From the NCBI RefSeq assembly GCF_014873875.1, contig NZ_JADBEM010000001.1, positions 6,696,001 to 6,760,000 of the forward strand: a DNA stretch of 64,000 nt, given 5' to 3'. The translations under genes were made by a program, and so were the position numbers. Positions 17,699 through 25,864 of this stretch are shown in pieces (the first letter of the stretch is position 1; each line of letters starts with the position of its first letter). Origin of the DNA: Actinopolymorpha pittospori (lineage in GTDB: Bacteria; Actinomycetota; Actinomycetes; Propionibacteriales; Actinopolymorphaceae). The notes beneath the pieces are model-generated. The model was not told the origin of the DNA. It saw only the letters and a list, made by a program, of their open reading frames with translations, and searched no databases.

Positions 17699-18369
17699 AC
17701 GACGACATCAGGGTGCTTCTCGTCGACGACCAGGAGCTGTTCCGCGAGGGCGTCCGCGTGATCGTGAACGCCCAGGACGGGATGACGGTCGTCGGCTCGG
17801 TCGGGGACGGGCTGGCGGCGGTCCGGCTGGTCGAGGAACTCGCCCCCGACGTGGTGCTGATGGACGTCCGCATGCCTGAGATGGACGGTGTCGAGGCGAC
17901 CCGGCAGATCTTCCTGCCCGAGCTGGTGGAACGACGGGTCAAGCCGGTCCGGGTCGTGGTGCTGACGACGTTCAACCTCGACGACCGTGCCGCCACCGCG
18001 ATCCGCTACGGCGCGAGCGGGTTCCTGCTCAAGGACACCACACCGGCGTTGCTGTGCGACGCGATCCGTACGGTGCACGCCGGTAACGCGGTCCTCGCAC
18101 CCCAGGACCTCGCGGCCCTGCTCGACGGTCAGTACCGCTCGCGCGTTCCGTTGCCGGAGAACTACCTCGCGCTCACCGACAAGGAACGTGAGGTGTTCAC
18201 CGCCGTCGCACGCGGCCTGTCCAACACCGAGATCGCCGGCCTGGTCTTCGCGAGTGAGTCGACGGTCAAGACACACGTGGGCGCGATCCTGCGCAAGCTC
18301 GCCTTGCGCGACCGGGTACAGATCGTCGTCTTCGCGCACGAACACGGCCTGGTCGAAGGTCGTTCCTGA
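17695..18369 (+). CDS. NarL/LuxR-type response regulator
   Basis: A 224-residue regulator with a receiver domain (LLVDDQELFREGVRVI; phospho-acceptor Asp57 in VVLMDVRMPEMDG; switch threonine in VVVLTTFN; lysine in FLLKDTTP) and a LuxR-type HTH at the C terminus (LTDKEREVFTAVARGLSNTEIAGLV). It is the cognate partner of the preceding kinase. As last gene of the operon it probably feeds back on the promoter before the dipeptidase gene, and may act elsewhere too. Confidence 0.93.
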   Translation: MNDDIRVLLVDDQELFREGVRVIVNAQDGMTVVGSVGDGLAAVRLVEELAPDVVLMDVRMPEMDGVEATRQIFLPELVERRVKPVRVVVLTTFNLDDRAATAIRYGASGFLLKDTTPALLCDAIRTVHAGNAVLAPQDLAALLDGQYRSRVPLPENYLALTDKEREVFTAVARGLSNTEIAGLVFASESTVKTHVGAILRKLALRDRVQIVVFAHEHGLVEGRS

Positions 18370-18438
18370 CGGCCGCTCCCGCGCCGAAGGTCGATCGCGG
18401 GTTTGTGTGGTGCCCACGCGGGCGATGTTCCTTTCACC

Positions 18439-20037
18439 ATGGGTGTGAAGGTCAGTGTCGTCGTCCCGATCCACAACGCACGGTCCTGCCTCGACGCGTG
18501 TGTGGAGTCGGTGCTCGACCAGTCCATGCCGCCAGAGGACTACGAGGTGCTGTTCGTCGACGACGGCTCGACCGACGGGACGTCGCGGCTCCTCGACGAT
18601 CTCGCCGACAGGCATCCGCGGGTACGCGTCATCCACAACGACCCGAGCGGCGGGCCCGGACGTCCACGCAACAACGGAGTCGCCGCTGCCGAAGGTGACT
18701 ACGTGTACTTCCTCGACCAGGACGACCGGTTGGCTCCACCGGCCCTGGAACGGCTCGAGGCCATGGCGAGGCGATGTGACTCCGACATCGTGATCGGCAA
18801 GGTGGTCGGCCACGGTGGAAGGGGCGTTCCGAAGAGCATGTTCGCCGCCTCGCGCGAGCGGGCGGACATCCTCGCGGACAGGTTGCTCGGCTTCATGACC
18901 CCGCACAAGCTCTTCCGGACCAGCTTCCTGCGCCAGCACGACCTCCGGTTTCCCGAAGGTCCCGCGTGGCTCGAGGACCATCGCATGGTCGTCAGGGCGT
19001 ACCTGCTGGCGAAGACGATCAGCGTCCTCGCCGACGACGTGTGCTGTCACTGGATCAGGCTGCCCGGCCGCGCACACCACTCCGCTCGCCGGTTCGATCC
19101 GATCGCCTACTACCAGGCGCTTCGGGAGGTCCTCGACATCGTCGACGCGCACACCGAGCCGGGCGACGAGCGCGACCAGATGTATGCGTACTGGTACCAC
19201 GCCAAGATGCTGCGGCTGCTCACCGGACGGGCGTTTCTCGGCCGGCCGTTGCGCCCCAGCAGGTACCGGCACTACCGACAGATCCGTCGACTCGCCCTCG
19301 AACGCTTCTCCAGCGGGGTCGACCGGTTCCTCCCGTTGTCGATGCGGGTGAGATCGCGGCTGCTGCGCGCGGGTGCGTACGGCGACATCGCCCGACTCAC
19401 GGCGGCCGAACACGGGCTCACCATCGCCGCCAGCCTCGACGCCGTGCGGTGGACGGGTGCTGGCCTGGTGGTCGAGGCGAGCGCCCACCTGGTCTACGCC
19501 GACGGAGCGCCGGTCTCGTTTCGCCGCCGCGGCGACAGGTTGTTGTGGGAACCCCCGTGCGCGCTGCGGACGAGACTGCCGGACGAGGCGTTCGACGCGA
19601 CCGCACTGGTGCGGGACAGCCGGCTGGACGTCTACCTGCGATGTCGCGAGGACCAGGGAGACTACCCGCTGCCGACCACCAGTGCGCTCGTCCCGGAGGT
19701 CGGGGTTCGCGAGGCGATCGAGGGTGTCGACGGGTCCGGCACGCACCTCCGGATGCGGGCCTCCGCCCACCTGGACGTGTGGACGGCGAAGCTGGGCCGG
19801 CCACTCGACGCCGGGACCTGGGACTGCTTCGTCCGGGCCGAGACGTGCGGGTGGGGGCCCCAGCGTCGACTGGGGCGGGCCAACGGCCCGCTGGCGGACT
19901 CGAGCGCGCCTGCGGAGACCCGAACGCTGGACGGGGACGCGGTGGCTGCGGTGGCTACGGACGAGGTGGCCGTCGTCCAGCCGTACTGGACCGCGCTCGG
20001 CAACCTCAGCTTCAGGATCAGTCGGCCCTCCCGCTGA
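18439..20037 (+). CDS. Family 2 glycosyltransferase
   Basis: A 532-residue enzyme with a GT-A domain at the N terminus: VSVVVPIHNARSCLDACVESVL, the nucleotide-binding VLFVDDGSTDGT and the metal-binding FLDQDDRL. Roughly 230 further residues after about 300 form a beta-rich region, the layout seen in wall teichoic acid glycosyltransferases such as TarS. No membrane helices are evident. ATG at 18439 is chosen over an upstream in-frame start because the domain begins three residues later. It is 69 bp downstream of the response regulator, same strand, so a cell-envelope role with the van-like operon is possible. Confidence 0.85.
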   Translation: MGVKVSVVVPIHNARSCLDACVESVLDQSMPPEDYEVLFVDDGSTDGTSRLLDDLADRHPRVRVIHNDPSGGPGRPRNNGVAAAEGDYVYFLDQDDRLAPPALERLEAMARRCDSDIVIGKVVGHGGRGVPKSMFAASRERADILADRLLGFMTPHKLFRTSFLRQHDLRFPEGPAWLEDHRMVVRAYLLAKTISVLADDVCCHWIRLPGRAHHSARRFDPIAYYQALREVLDIVDAHTEPGDERDQMYAYWYHAKMLRLLTGRAFLGRPLRPSRYRHYRQIRRLALERFSSGVDRFLPLSMRVRSRLLRAGAYGDIARLTAAEHGLTIAASLDAVRWTGAGLVVEASAHLVYADGAPVSFRRRGDRLLWEPPCALRTRLPDEAFDATALVRDSRLDVYLRCREDQGDYPLPTTSALVPEVGVREAIEGVDGSGTHLRMRASAHLDVWTAKLGRPLDAGTWDCFVRAETCGWGPQRRLGRANGPLADSSAPAETRTLDGDAVAAVATDEVAVVQPYWTALGNLSFRISRPSR

Positions 20038-20069
20038 CCCCATCGCGCTCCCGAAGCGGGCGGCACCGA

Positions 20070-21047
20070 TCACCCGGCGAGCCGGCGTCCCAGTTCCCGC
20101 AACCGCTCGCTGATCTCCTCGGGTGCGTCGAGGGTGAACTCGGCACCGAGTGCCGCGATCGCCGCGACGTACTGGACCACGAGCTCCGCCGAGTCCGCGC
20201 TGAGCCGGACCACGCAGCCGTCGGGACCACGCTCCTCGATACTGCCGGGCACCGACGCGAACAGCCCGGCCAGTAGTGCCTTCGCCGAGAGCTGGACGCT
20301 GACCCAGGCGGTGTAGCGGTACGGAGCCGTCGAGAACGACCGCGTGAGGTAGGTCGCGGCGTCTGGAGCGGGCAACTCGCGCGGGGCGAAGTGGCGGTGG
20401 GTGGGGAGTATCCCCTCGATCCGGTCCACCCGGAAGATCCGCCAGTCGGCGCGGTCAGGATCGTAGGCGAGGAGGTACCAGTACCCCCGGACGGTCACCA
20501 CACTGTGCGGCTCGACCCTGCGCGCACGCGTCTGCCCGCCTCGATCGCGGTAGTCGAAGGAGAGGATCTCCCGGTCCCGGCAGCACGATGCCAGGACGGC
20601 GAGGACGCTCGGGTCGACGCGCGGTGCGTCCGGATGGGGTACGGCGGCGGTGGCGGTGCTGACCGCGGCCAACCTGGGTCGCAGGCGCGCCGGCAGCACC
20701 TGCTCCAGCTTCGCCAGCGCGCGCATCGAGCTCTCCTCGATCCCGGCCACACTGCCGCTCGCCGCGGTCACCAGACCGATGGCGACCGCGACCGCCTCGT
20801 CGTCGTCGAGCAGCAGGGGTGGGAGGTTCCGGCCGGAGGTCAGCCGGTAGCCGCCGGCCGTGCCGGTGACGCCCGCCACCGGGTAGTCGAGCGCGCGGAG
20901 CCGATCGACGTCCCTGCGGATGGTCCGGTCGGTGACTCCGAGCCGCTCCGCGAGTTCGCTACCGGACCACTCGCGTCGGCTCTGCAGCATCGCCAGCAGC
21001 CGCAACAGCCGGGCGGGCATGTCCTTGCGGGCGGAGATCTCGCTCAT
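20070..21047 (-). CDS. HTH-WYL transcriptional regulator
   Basis: A 325-residue YafY/DeoR-like regulator: an N-terminal winged helix (MLQSRREWSGSELAERLGVTDRTIRRDVDRLRALDYPV) followed by GGYRLTSGRNLPPLLLDDDEAVAVA and a WYL domain (GYWYLLAYDPDRADWRIFRVDRI) that binds ligands or nucleic acid. It reads away from the FAD oxidase gene at 21109, with a perfect inverted repeat between them. Start at 21047 is preferred; an earlier TTG at 21089 would lie inside the operator. It probably controls the oxidase. Confidence 0.9.
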   Translation of the reverse strand: MSEISARKDMPARLLRLLAMLQSRREWSGSELAERLGVTDRTIRRDVDRLRALDYPVAGVTGTAGGYRLTSGRNLPPLLLDDDEAVAVAIGLVTAASGSVAGIEESSMRALAKLEQVLPARLRPRLAAVSTATAAVPHPDAPRVDPSVLAVLASCCRDREILSFDYRDRGGQTRARRVEPHSVVTVRGYWYLLAYDPDRADWRIFRVDRIEGILPTHRHFAPRELPAPDAATYLTRSFSTAPYRYTAWVSVQLSAKALLAGLFASVPGSIEERGPDGCVVRLSADSAELVVQYVAAIAALGAEFTLDAPEEISERLRELGRRLAG

Positions 21048-21066
21048 TGCCTCAGATTGCCACGCC

Positions 21067-21089
21067 TTGCGGACAAGATAAGTCCGCAA
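21067..21089. promoter_or_regulatory. Operator between WYL regulator and FAD oxidase
   Basis: A perfect 8-bp inverted repeat, TTGCGGAC (21067-21074) and GTCCGCAA (21082-21089), with spacer AAGATAA. It overlaps the expected -35 region of the oxidase promoter, whose -10 is TAGCGT at 21097-21102, six bases before the ATG (leaderless type). The WYL regulator is the natural candidate ligand. Confidence 0.65.
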
Positions 21090-21108
21090 CGGTTCCTAGC
21101 GTGAAGGC

Positions 21109-22500
21109 ATGAACGAAGCACGAGGTGACCTGAACGCCGCGCTCGGCCCGCTCCGTGATCGGATGCGTGGGCCGGTCTATCTGTCCGGTATGGACGAGTA
21201 CGACGAGGAACGCACCGGCTTCCAACGAGTCGCGGCGCACCGGCCCGCGATGATCGTGGGAGCCGGACACGAGCAGGACGTGCGCGCCGCCGTCCGGTTC
21301 GCCGCCGCGCACGGGACCAGGGTCGCGGTCCAGGCCAGCGGGCACGGCCTCGGCCGACCCCTCGAGGGTGGTGTGCTGATCAGTACCCGTCGGATGTCCG
21401 GAGTCGACGTGGACGCGCGGCGTCGTACCGCGTGGGTCGAGGCCGGAGCGAGCTGGCAGCGGGTGATCGACGCGGCCGCACCGCACGGGCTCGCGCCGTT
21501 GTCCGGTAGCTCGCCCGGGGTGGGCGCCGTGTCCTACACCCTGGGCGGGGGAGTTGGCCTGCTGGCCCGACGCCATGGCTTCGCCTCGGACCACGTGCGC
21601 CGTCTCGACCTGGTGACCGCCGACGGACGGCACCACCGGGTGACGGCAGACGACGAACCCGACCTGTTCTGGGCGCTGCGTGGCGGGGGCGGCAACTTCG
21701 GCGTGGTCACCGGGATGGAGATCGACCTGGTGCCGGTCAGCCGGATCTACGGCGGCGGGTTGTACTTCGACGTCCGCCAGGTGCCGGAGGTGCTGGACGG
21801 CTGGCGCCGCTGGACCGCGACGGTGCCGGAGGAGATGACCTCCGCCGTGGCGATGCTGCCGTTTCCGAACCTGCCGATGGTGCCCGAGTCGCTGCGCGGC
21901 CGACACGTCGCACAGGTGCAGATCAGCTGGCTCGGCCCCGTCGAGCAGGGCCGGCTCGTGGTGGAACCGCTTCGCGCACTCGGCGGCCTCCTCCGGGAGA
22001 CGTTGCGCGAGATTCCCTACACCGAGTCCGGCACGGTGTTCGACGAACCAGACCGACCGCATGCCTACCGGTCGCGGAACGCGCTGCTGCGCGACCTCGA
22101 GCCGGACGCGCTCAGCGCGCTCACGAAGCTGGCCGGACCCAGCGCCCCGGTGATGTGCGTGGTCGGACTGCGCCACCTCGGCGGCGCGCTGGCCGAGCCG
22201 CCGCCCCTCGCCAGCGCCGTCAGCCATCGAGAGGCGGCGTACTCGCTGAACGTGCTCTCACCCGTCGAACCCGGACAGGAGGAACTCGTGCGTGCCGTGC
22301 AGGACGAGGCGGTCGCGCCCTTCGCCGAAAGGACGCTCGGACGCTCACTCAACTTCAGCTACGGCCCCCTGACGCAGGACCAGGTGCGCTCGGCGTTCTC
22401 GGCCGAGGCCTATCGGCGCCTCACCGAAACCAGGGCGGTGTACGACCCGCAGGGCATGTTCCACAGCAACCACGTCATCCCGCCGGCCATCCGGACGTGA
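21109..22500 (+). CDS. FAD-linked oxidase, berberine-bridge type
   Basis: A 463-residue flavoprotein. The FAD_binding_4 domain shows VAVQASGHGLGRPLEGGVLIST (where the family's histidine attachment site falls in SGHG), GSSPGVGAVSYTLGGGVGLLARRHG and FWALRGGGGNFGVVTGMEIDLVPV; the C-terminal BBE segment ends NFSYG and YDPQGMFHSNHVI. Members oxidise sugars, alcohols or natural products with O2. The cysteine of bicovalent members is not seen at the usual SSPGVGAVSYT position. It faces the WYL regulator gene across an operator. Substrate unknown. Confidence 0.9.
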   Translation: MNEARGDLNAALGPLRDRMRGPVYLSGMDEYDEERTGFQRVAAHRPAMIVGAGHEQDVRAAVRFAAAHGTRVAVQASGHGLGRPLEGGVLISTRRMSGVDVDARRRTAWVEAGASWQRVIDAAAPHGLAPLSGSSPGVGAVSYTLGGGVGLLARRHGFASDHVRRLDLVTADGRHHRVTADDEPDLFWALRGGGGNFGVVTGMEIDLVPVSRIYGGGLYFDVRQVPEVLDGWRRWTATVPEEMTSAVAMLPFPNLPMVPESLRGRHVAQVQISWLGPVEQGRLVVEPLRALGGLLRETLREIPYTESGTVFDEPDRPHAYRSRNALLRDLEPDALSALTKLAGPSAPVMCVVGLRHLGGALAEPPPLASAVSHREAAYSLNVLSPVEPGQEELVRAVQDEAVAPFAERTLGRSLNFSYGPLTQDQVRSAFSAEAYRRLTETRAVYDPQGMFHSNHVIPPAIRT

Positions 22501-22534
22501 GCAGGCCGAGGTTGACGCCAGACCCGCAGCGCAC

Positions 22535-22592
22535 GGTCGGGCCGAGGTCGACAGCAGGATGAGGTTGACAGCGGCCCGACCCGTCTTCGGGT
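22535..22592. terminator. Possible hairpins between convergent genes
   Basis: GGTCGGGCCG (22535-22544) pairs with CGGCCCGACC (22572-22581) over a 27 nt loop, and ACCCG (22579-22583) pairs with CGGGT (22588-22592) over a TCTT loop. They lie between the convergent oxidase and PaaK-like genes. The long loop makes the first weak. Confidence 0.35.
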
Positions 22593-22596
22593 GTCA

Positions 22597-23970
22597 TTAC
22601 GCCTTCGCCAGAGGGATGATCCTGCGGAACTTGCCGCCGGGGGACTGCTGCGGTGGCTCGGCGGCACGTTCGAGGGTGACGTCGGCGACCTTGTGCTCCG
22701 TCAACAGGTGGACGATCTCGGCGCGCACCGTCTCCCAGACGTGGTCACCGTCGGCACCATCCGCGGACCGCAGGCGTACCCGCAGCGTCGCGGGCGCGGT
22801 CTGGACGAGCTGGAACTGTGCGACGCCGGGAACCCGGTCCAGCAGCGTCCCGAACAGCATGGGCGAGATGTCGACCTGCTCGCCGTGGCTGGTGGGGAAG
22901 GCGAGTTGGTCGGCGGCGCGGCCCTGCACACGGATCGCGGGGAACGGGCTCCCGCACGGACACGGCTCGGGGCGGAGCAGGACACTGTCGCCGAGGTCGT
23001 ACCGCAGGATCGGCTGGACCCGGTTGGCGAGGTTGCTCAGCAGCACCGTGTGCGACGGTTGACCGGGCGGGACAGGCCGGTGGTCGGCGTCGACGGGCTC
23101 GACCACGGCCCAGTCGCTGTTGACGTGGTACCAGTCGTACGCGCATCCCAGGCAGAGGAAGCCGCACTCGGTCGCGGCGTAGGCGGCGCGGACCTTGGCG
23201 TGGAAGGCGGTGGCGATCCGCTCCCGGGCCTGGGCGCTCAACGTCTCACCGCCGGGGATGACAACCGCCGGGCGGACGCGCAGTCGACCAGCCTCCTGCT
23301 CCCCGGCCAGCAGCGTGAGCATGCCGAGGAAGCCGGCGAGGCTGGCGGGGTTGTACCGGTTGAGTTCGGCGACCAGGTCCGGCAGCGGCTGGTGGATCGA
23401 GAAGACCCGCATCATGCGGCCGAGCCACGGGTGGTCCAGGCGAAACCGGGCCTTCGTGGCGACTGTGAAGAAGTGGCCGCCGGGCGCGGAGACGATGGCG
23501 GTACGCCCGGCACGGGCGGCCATGCGGATGAGGTCGCCGGCTCCGACCACCCCGCCGGCGCGCGATCCGAGCGCGGTGTGGACGGCGCTGTAGCGATCGT
23601 CGATGACGAAGAGGCCACGTAGACCGCTGGTGCCGGAGGTGGTGGCCACCAGGTAGCGACCCAGGAACCGCTGCCCCGCGAGACCGGGGTCCGCCACGAA
23701 CGCTTCCACCTTCTCCTGGGTCACCTCCCGGTCGGTGACCCAGTCGTCGAACCGGTTCATCAACGACTTCTTGTCGGTGACCGGGAGCCGCGTGACGTCG
23801 TCGAGCTCGGCCGGCAGGTCGTCGTACAGCTCCCGGTAGTACGGCGAGTTGGTGCGCGCGTAGGCCACCAGGTCGGCCAGGTGGACGCGCTGGCGTCGCG
23901 TGATCCCCTCGGGGCCCTCGGCTGTGGCGCGTCGCGCGTCCCGGGCGAGCTGTCGGAGGCTTTCCCCCAT
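22597..23970 (-). CDS. PaaK-like adenylate-forming enzyme
   Basis: A 457-residue member of the phenylacetate-CoA ligase / CapK group. Seen: YYRELYDDLP near the N terminus, LPVTDKKSLMNRFDDWV, the phosphate loop ATTSGTSGLRG, AAYAATECGFL, and RYDLGDSVLLRPEPCPCGSPFPAIRVQGR with the CPCG pair typical of PaaK relatives. These activate carboxylic acids as acyl-adenylates or acyl-CoA. The start is ATG at 23970; a longer frame upstream is arginine/proline-rich and overlaps the space before the TetR gene. It lies 86 bp after that TetR gene on the same strand, and the two probably form an operon. Confidence 0.85.
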   Translation of the reverse strand: MGESLRQLARDARRATAEGPEGITRRQRVHLADLVAYARTNSPYYRELYDDLPAELDDVTRLPVTDKKSLMNRFDDWVTDREVTQEKVEAFVADPGLAGQRFLGRYLVATTSGTSGLRGLFVIDDRYSAVHTALGSRAGGVVGAGDLIRMAARAGRTAIVSAPGGHFFTVATKARFRLDHPWLGRMMRVFSIHQPLPDLVAELNRYNPASLAGFLGMLTLLAGEQEAGRLRVRPAVVIPGGETLSAQARERIATAFHAKVRAAYAATECGFLCLGCAYDWYHVNSDWAVVEPVDADHRPVPPGQPSHTVLLSNLANRVQPILRYDLGDSVLLRPEPCPCGSPFPAIRVQGRAADQLAFPTSHGEQVDISPMLFGTLLDRVPGVAQFQLVQTAPATLRVRLRSADGADGDHVWETVRAEIVHLLTEHKVADVTLERAAEPPQQSPGGKFRRIIPLAKA

Positions 23971-24056
23971 GACGGCCTGATCCTTTCCCCACCGAGCGGA
24001 TCCCGCTGGTGGCGTTGGAGGTGACTCGACTCCCCGTCCGGTGAAAACCCTTGTCA

Positions 24057-24686
24057 TCAGGGGCTTTCGCCAGACGGTCGTACCGAGAGCAGGCCGCGCA
24101 GGGCGACGTCGAGGCCGTGCTGGGCGGCCTCCCACAGCTCGTCCTGCGACCGGCCGAGCTGGACGCTTGCCAGGCTCGCCTGCTGGATGGCGCCGAGCAG
24201 GGATCCGGTCATCGCCGCCGCGGTGATCGGGTCGAGTTGGTCGGGGAACGCCTTCACCAGCTCGCCGGCGATCCGCTGCTGCAGATCCAGCAGCAGGTAC
24301 AGCCCCTTGGCCTGGAGAGCGGGCGTGGTCAGGGCGAGTCGGGCCGTCGCCGAGAGTTCCTCGGGTTTTCTGGGGGGAACCTTGGGCCGGCGGTGGGCGG
24401 CGTACTCCCGGACCATCCTCGCCAGAACCTCGCCGGGGCTCTCGTCGGGCCGGCGTTGCGCGATGGCCTCCAACAGCACGTCGAAGTCCTGCTCGTTGTC
24501 GGCGAACAGCACCTCGTCCTTGCTGCGGAAGTAGTTGAAGAAGGTCTTGGCGTCGACATCGGCCGCTGCGGCGATCTGCGCGACCGTGGTCTGCTCGTAT
24601 CCCTGCTCCTCGAACAGCCTGATGGCCGCCGCGGCGATCCGCTCCCTGGTCAGCCGTTTCTTCCGGGCGCGCCGCGACTCCTCCAT
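24057..24686 (-). CDS. TetR-family transcriptional regulator
   Basis: A 209-residue TetR protein: RKKRLTRERIAAAAIRLFEEQGYEQTTVAQIAAAADVDAKTFFNYFRSKDEVL is the N-terminal DNA-binding domain split here as helix 1 (RERIAAAAIRLFEEQGY), HTH (VAQIAAAADVDAKTFFNYF) and linker. A GTG at 24701 would overlap the GGAGGTG sequence, so ATG 24686 is preferred. It sits directly downstream of a near-perfect palindrome (24704-24736), which it very likely binds for self-repression, and upstream of the PaaK-like gene. Confidence 0.9.
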   Translation of the reverse strand: MEESRRARKKRLTRERIAAAAIRLFEEQGYEQTTVAQIAAAADVDAKTFFNYFRSKDEVLFADNEQDFDVLLEAIAQRRPDESPGEVLARMVREYAAHRRPKVPPRKPEELSATARLALTTPALQAKGLYLLLDLQQRIAGELVKAFPDQLDPITAAAMTGSLLGAIQQASLASVQLGRSQDELWEAAQHGLDVALRGLLSVRPSGESP

Positions 24687-24703
24687 GCCCCCAATATGCA
24701 CCT

Positions 24704-24736
24704 CCTAGAATTTTCTAGCAACTAGAAAAATCTAGG
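24704..24736. promoter_or_regulatory. TetR operator, 15-bp arms
   Basis: CCTAGAATTTTCTAG (24704-24718), spacer CAA, CTAGAAAAATCTAGG (24722-24736): the arms pair with one mismatch. It is strikingly AT-rich for this genome, lies just upstream of the TetR start, and contains the stop codon of the methyltransferase gene on the same strand. Confidence 0.75.
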
Positions 24737-25600
24737 ACGTGGCATCAACAGGCCGTGCGCACCGCGCACGGACGACGCGGGACAGCAGCGCCGGCTGCAG
24801 TGAGTCGTCGCGCGCACCCCAGCCGTGGTCGAACATGTCCCGCTGGCACAGGTCCTCGACCACGCCGAAGCCGTGTTCGGTGAGCAGTGCGGCCATCTCG
24901 TCGGGCGTGAAGAAGCTCAACCAGGGCTCACCGCGCTCGGCGGCGACGGCCGCGACGCCTTCGGCGTAGGTCTGACCGGCGGCGTCTCGCAACCGCTCCG
25001 GAACCATGTAGTCCAGGACGATCTCGGTGCCCGGCGCGAAACCGCCGACGACCGCGAGGGTCTGGGCGATGGCGGCGCGGGACAGGTACATGCTCACGCC
25101 GAGCCAACTGACGAGCGCCGGGAGGCAGGGGTCGAAACCCGCGGCGCGGAGACGTTCGTCCAGGTCCTCGGCCTCGAAGTCGACCGGTACGTAGGTGACG
25201 GTCGCGGGGATCGGGATCCGCGTGTCGGTGAGCTGCTGACGTTTCCAGTCCTGGGTCGCCGGATGGTCGACCTCGAAGGTCCGAATCCGCTCGGCGAGGT
25301 CGGATCGGTAGGCGAACGTGTCGAGGCCCGCGCCGAGGATGACGTACTGGCCCAGGCCGGCCCGCACCCCGTCCGCGAGGCGTTCCTCGGTGTAGCGGCT
25401 GCGGCAGAGCACCTGGGTGCGCGCTCCGGCGAGGATGACGTGCTCGCCGTGGGCCCGGTGATAGCCGAGAAGTCCCTCGGCCAGGTCGCCGAGCAGGGTG
25501 GAGGCAAGCGTGTCAGCGAAGAGCGGCGGGGGTCGTCGACGATCAGGTGGGCCGCGCGAGCCGCGGCAGCTGTCAAAGCAGAGTTGCTGAGAGTCGTCAC
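24732..25600 (-). pseudogene. Class I SAM methyltransferase (PPM1-like), frameshifted
   Basis: A leucine-carboxyl-methyltransferase-like SAM enzyme (TIGR00027 type). The N-terminal segment VTTLSNSALTAAAARAAHLIVDD is in one frame and the rest, PPLFADTLASTLLGDLAEG, YVILGAGLDTFAYR (SAM loop), FEVDHPATQDWKR and LVSWLGVSMYL, in another. Adding one C to the five-C run (plus-strand G-run 25528-25532) restores a single frame of about 289 residues. The start is probably GTG at 25600, downstream of a near-consensus promoter. It may be a homopolymer sequencing error or a real mutation. A long upstream extension in the second frame is not coding. Confidence 0.8.
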
Positions 25601-25628
25601 GCCGGAAACCGTAACGTGAAGAAATCGC

Positions 25629-25657
25629 AGTATAACACATCCAAGGATTTTTTTCAA
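25629..25657 (-). promoter_or_regulatory. Near-consensus sigma-70-type promoter
   Basis: On the minus strand TTGAAA (25652-25657) and TATACT (25629-25634) are separated by exactly 17 bp in an AT-rich patch. Transcription would start near 25622, about 22 nt before the GTG of the methyltransferase gene. This strength is unusual in a high-GC genome and suggests strong constitutive expression. Confidence 0.65.
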
Positions 25658-25864
25658 GCCTTCGATCCATGCCCTCGGACTGCCCGCGAACTGCCTGGGC
25701 GGCAGGTCGGCGGATCCGGAAGGCGGCTCCGCGGCGCGGGCATCCCGGGGGAGGGGGCAAGGGCCGGGTAGCGTCGTTTCGGACCGCCACCGGCGCCCTG
25801 AACGACCGCCCGCACGAGGACCAGCGGACAGCCGCGACGGGCTCCTTCATCGACGAGGGAAGCA

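Noticed and set aside
16543..20073. 1176-codon open frame on the minus strand
   Set aside because: It lies antisense to four well-recognised genes (kinase, regulator, glycosyltransferase and others) and is a codon-bias shadow of GC-rich DNA with no domain pattern.
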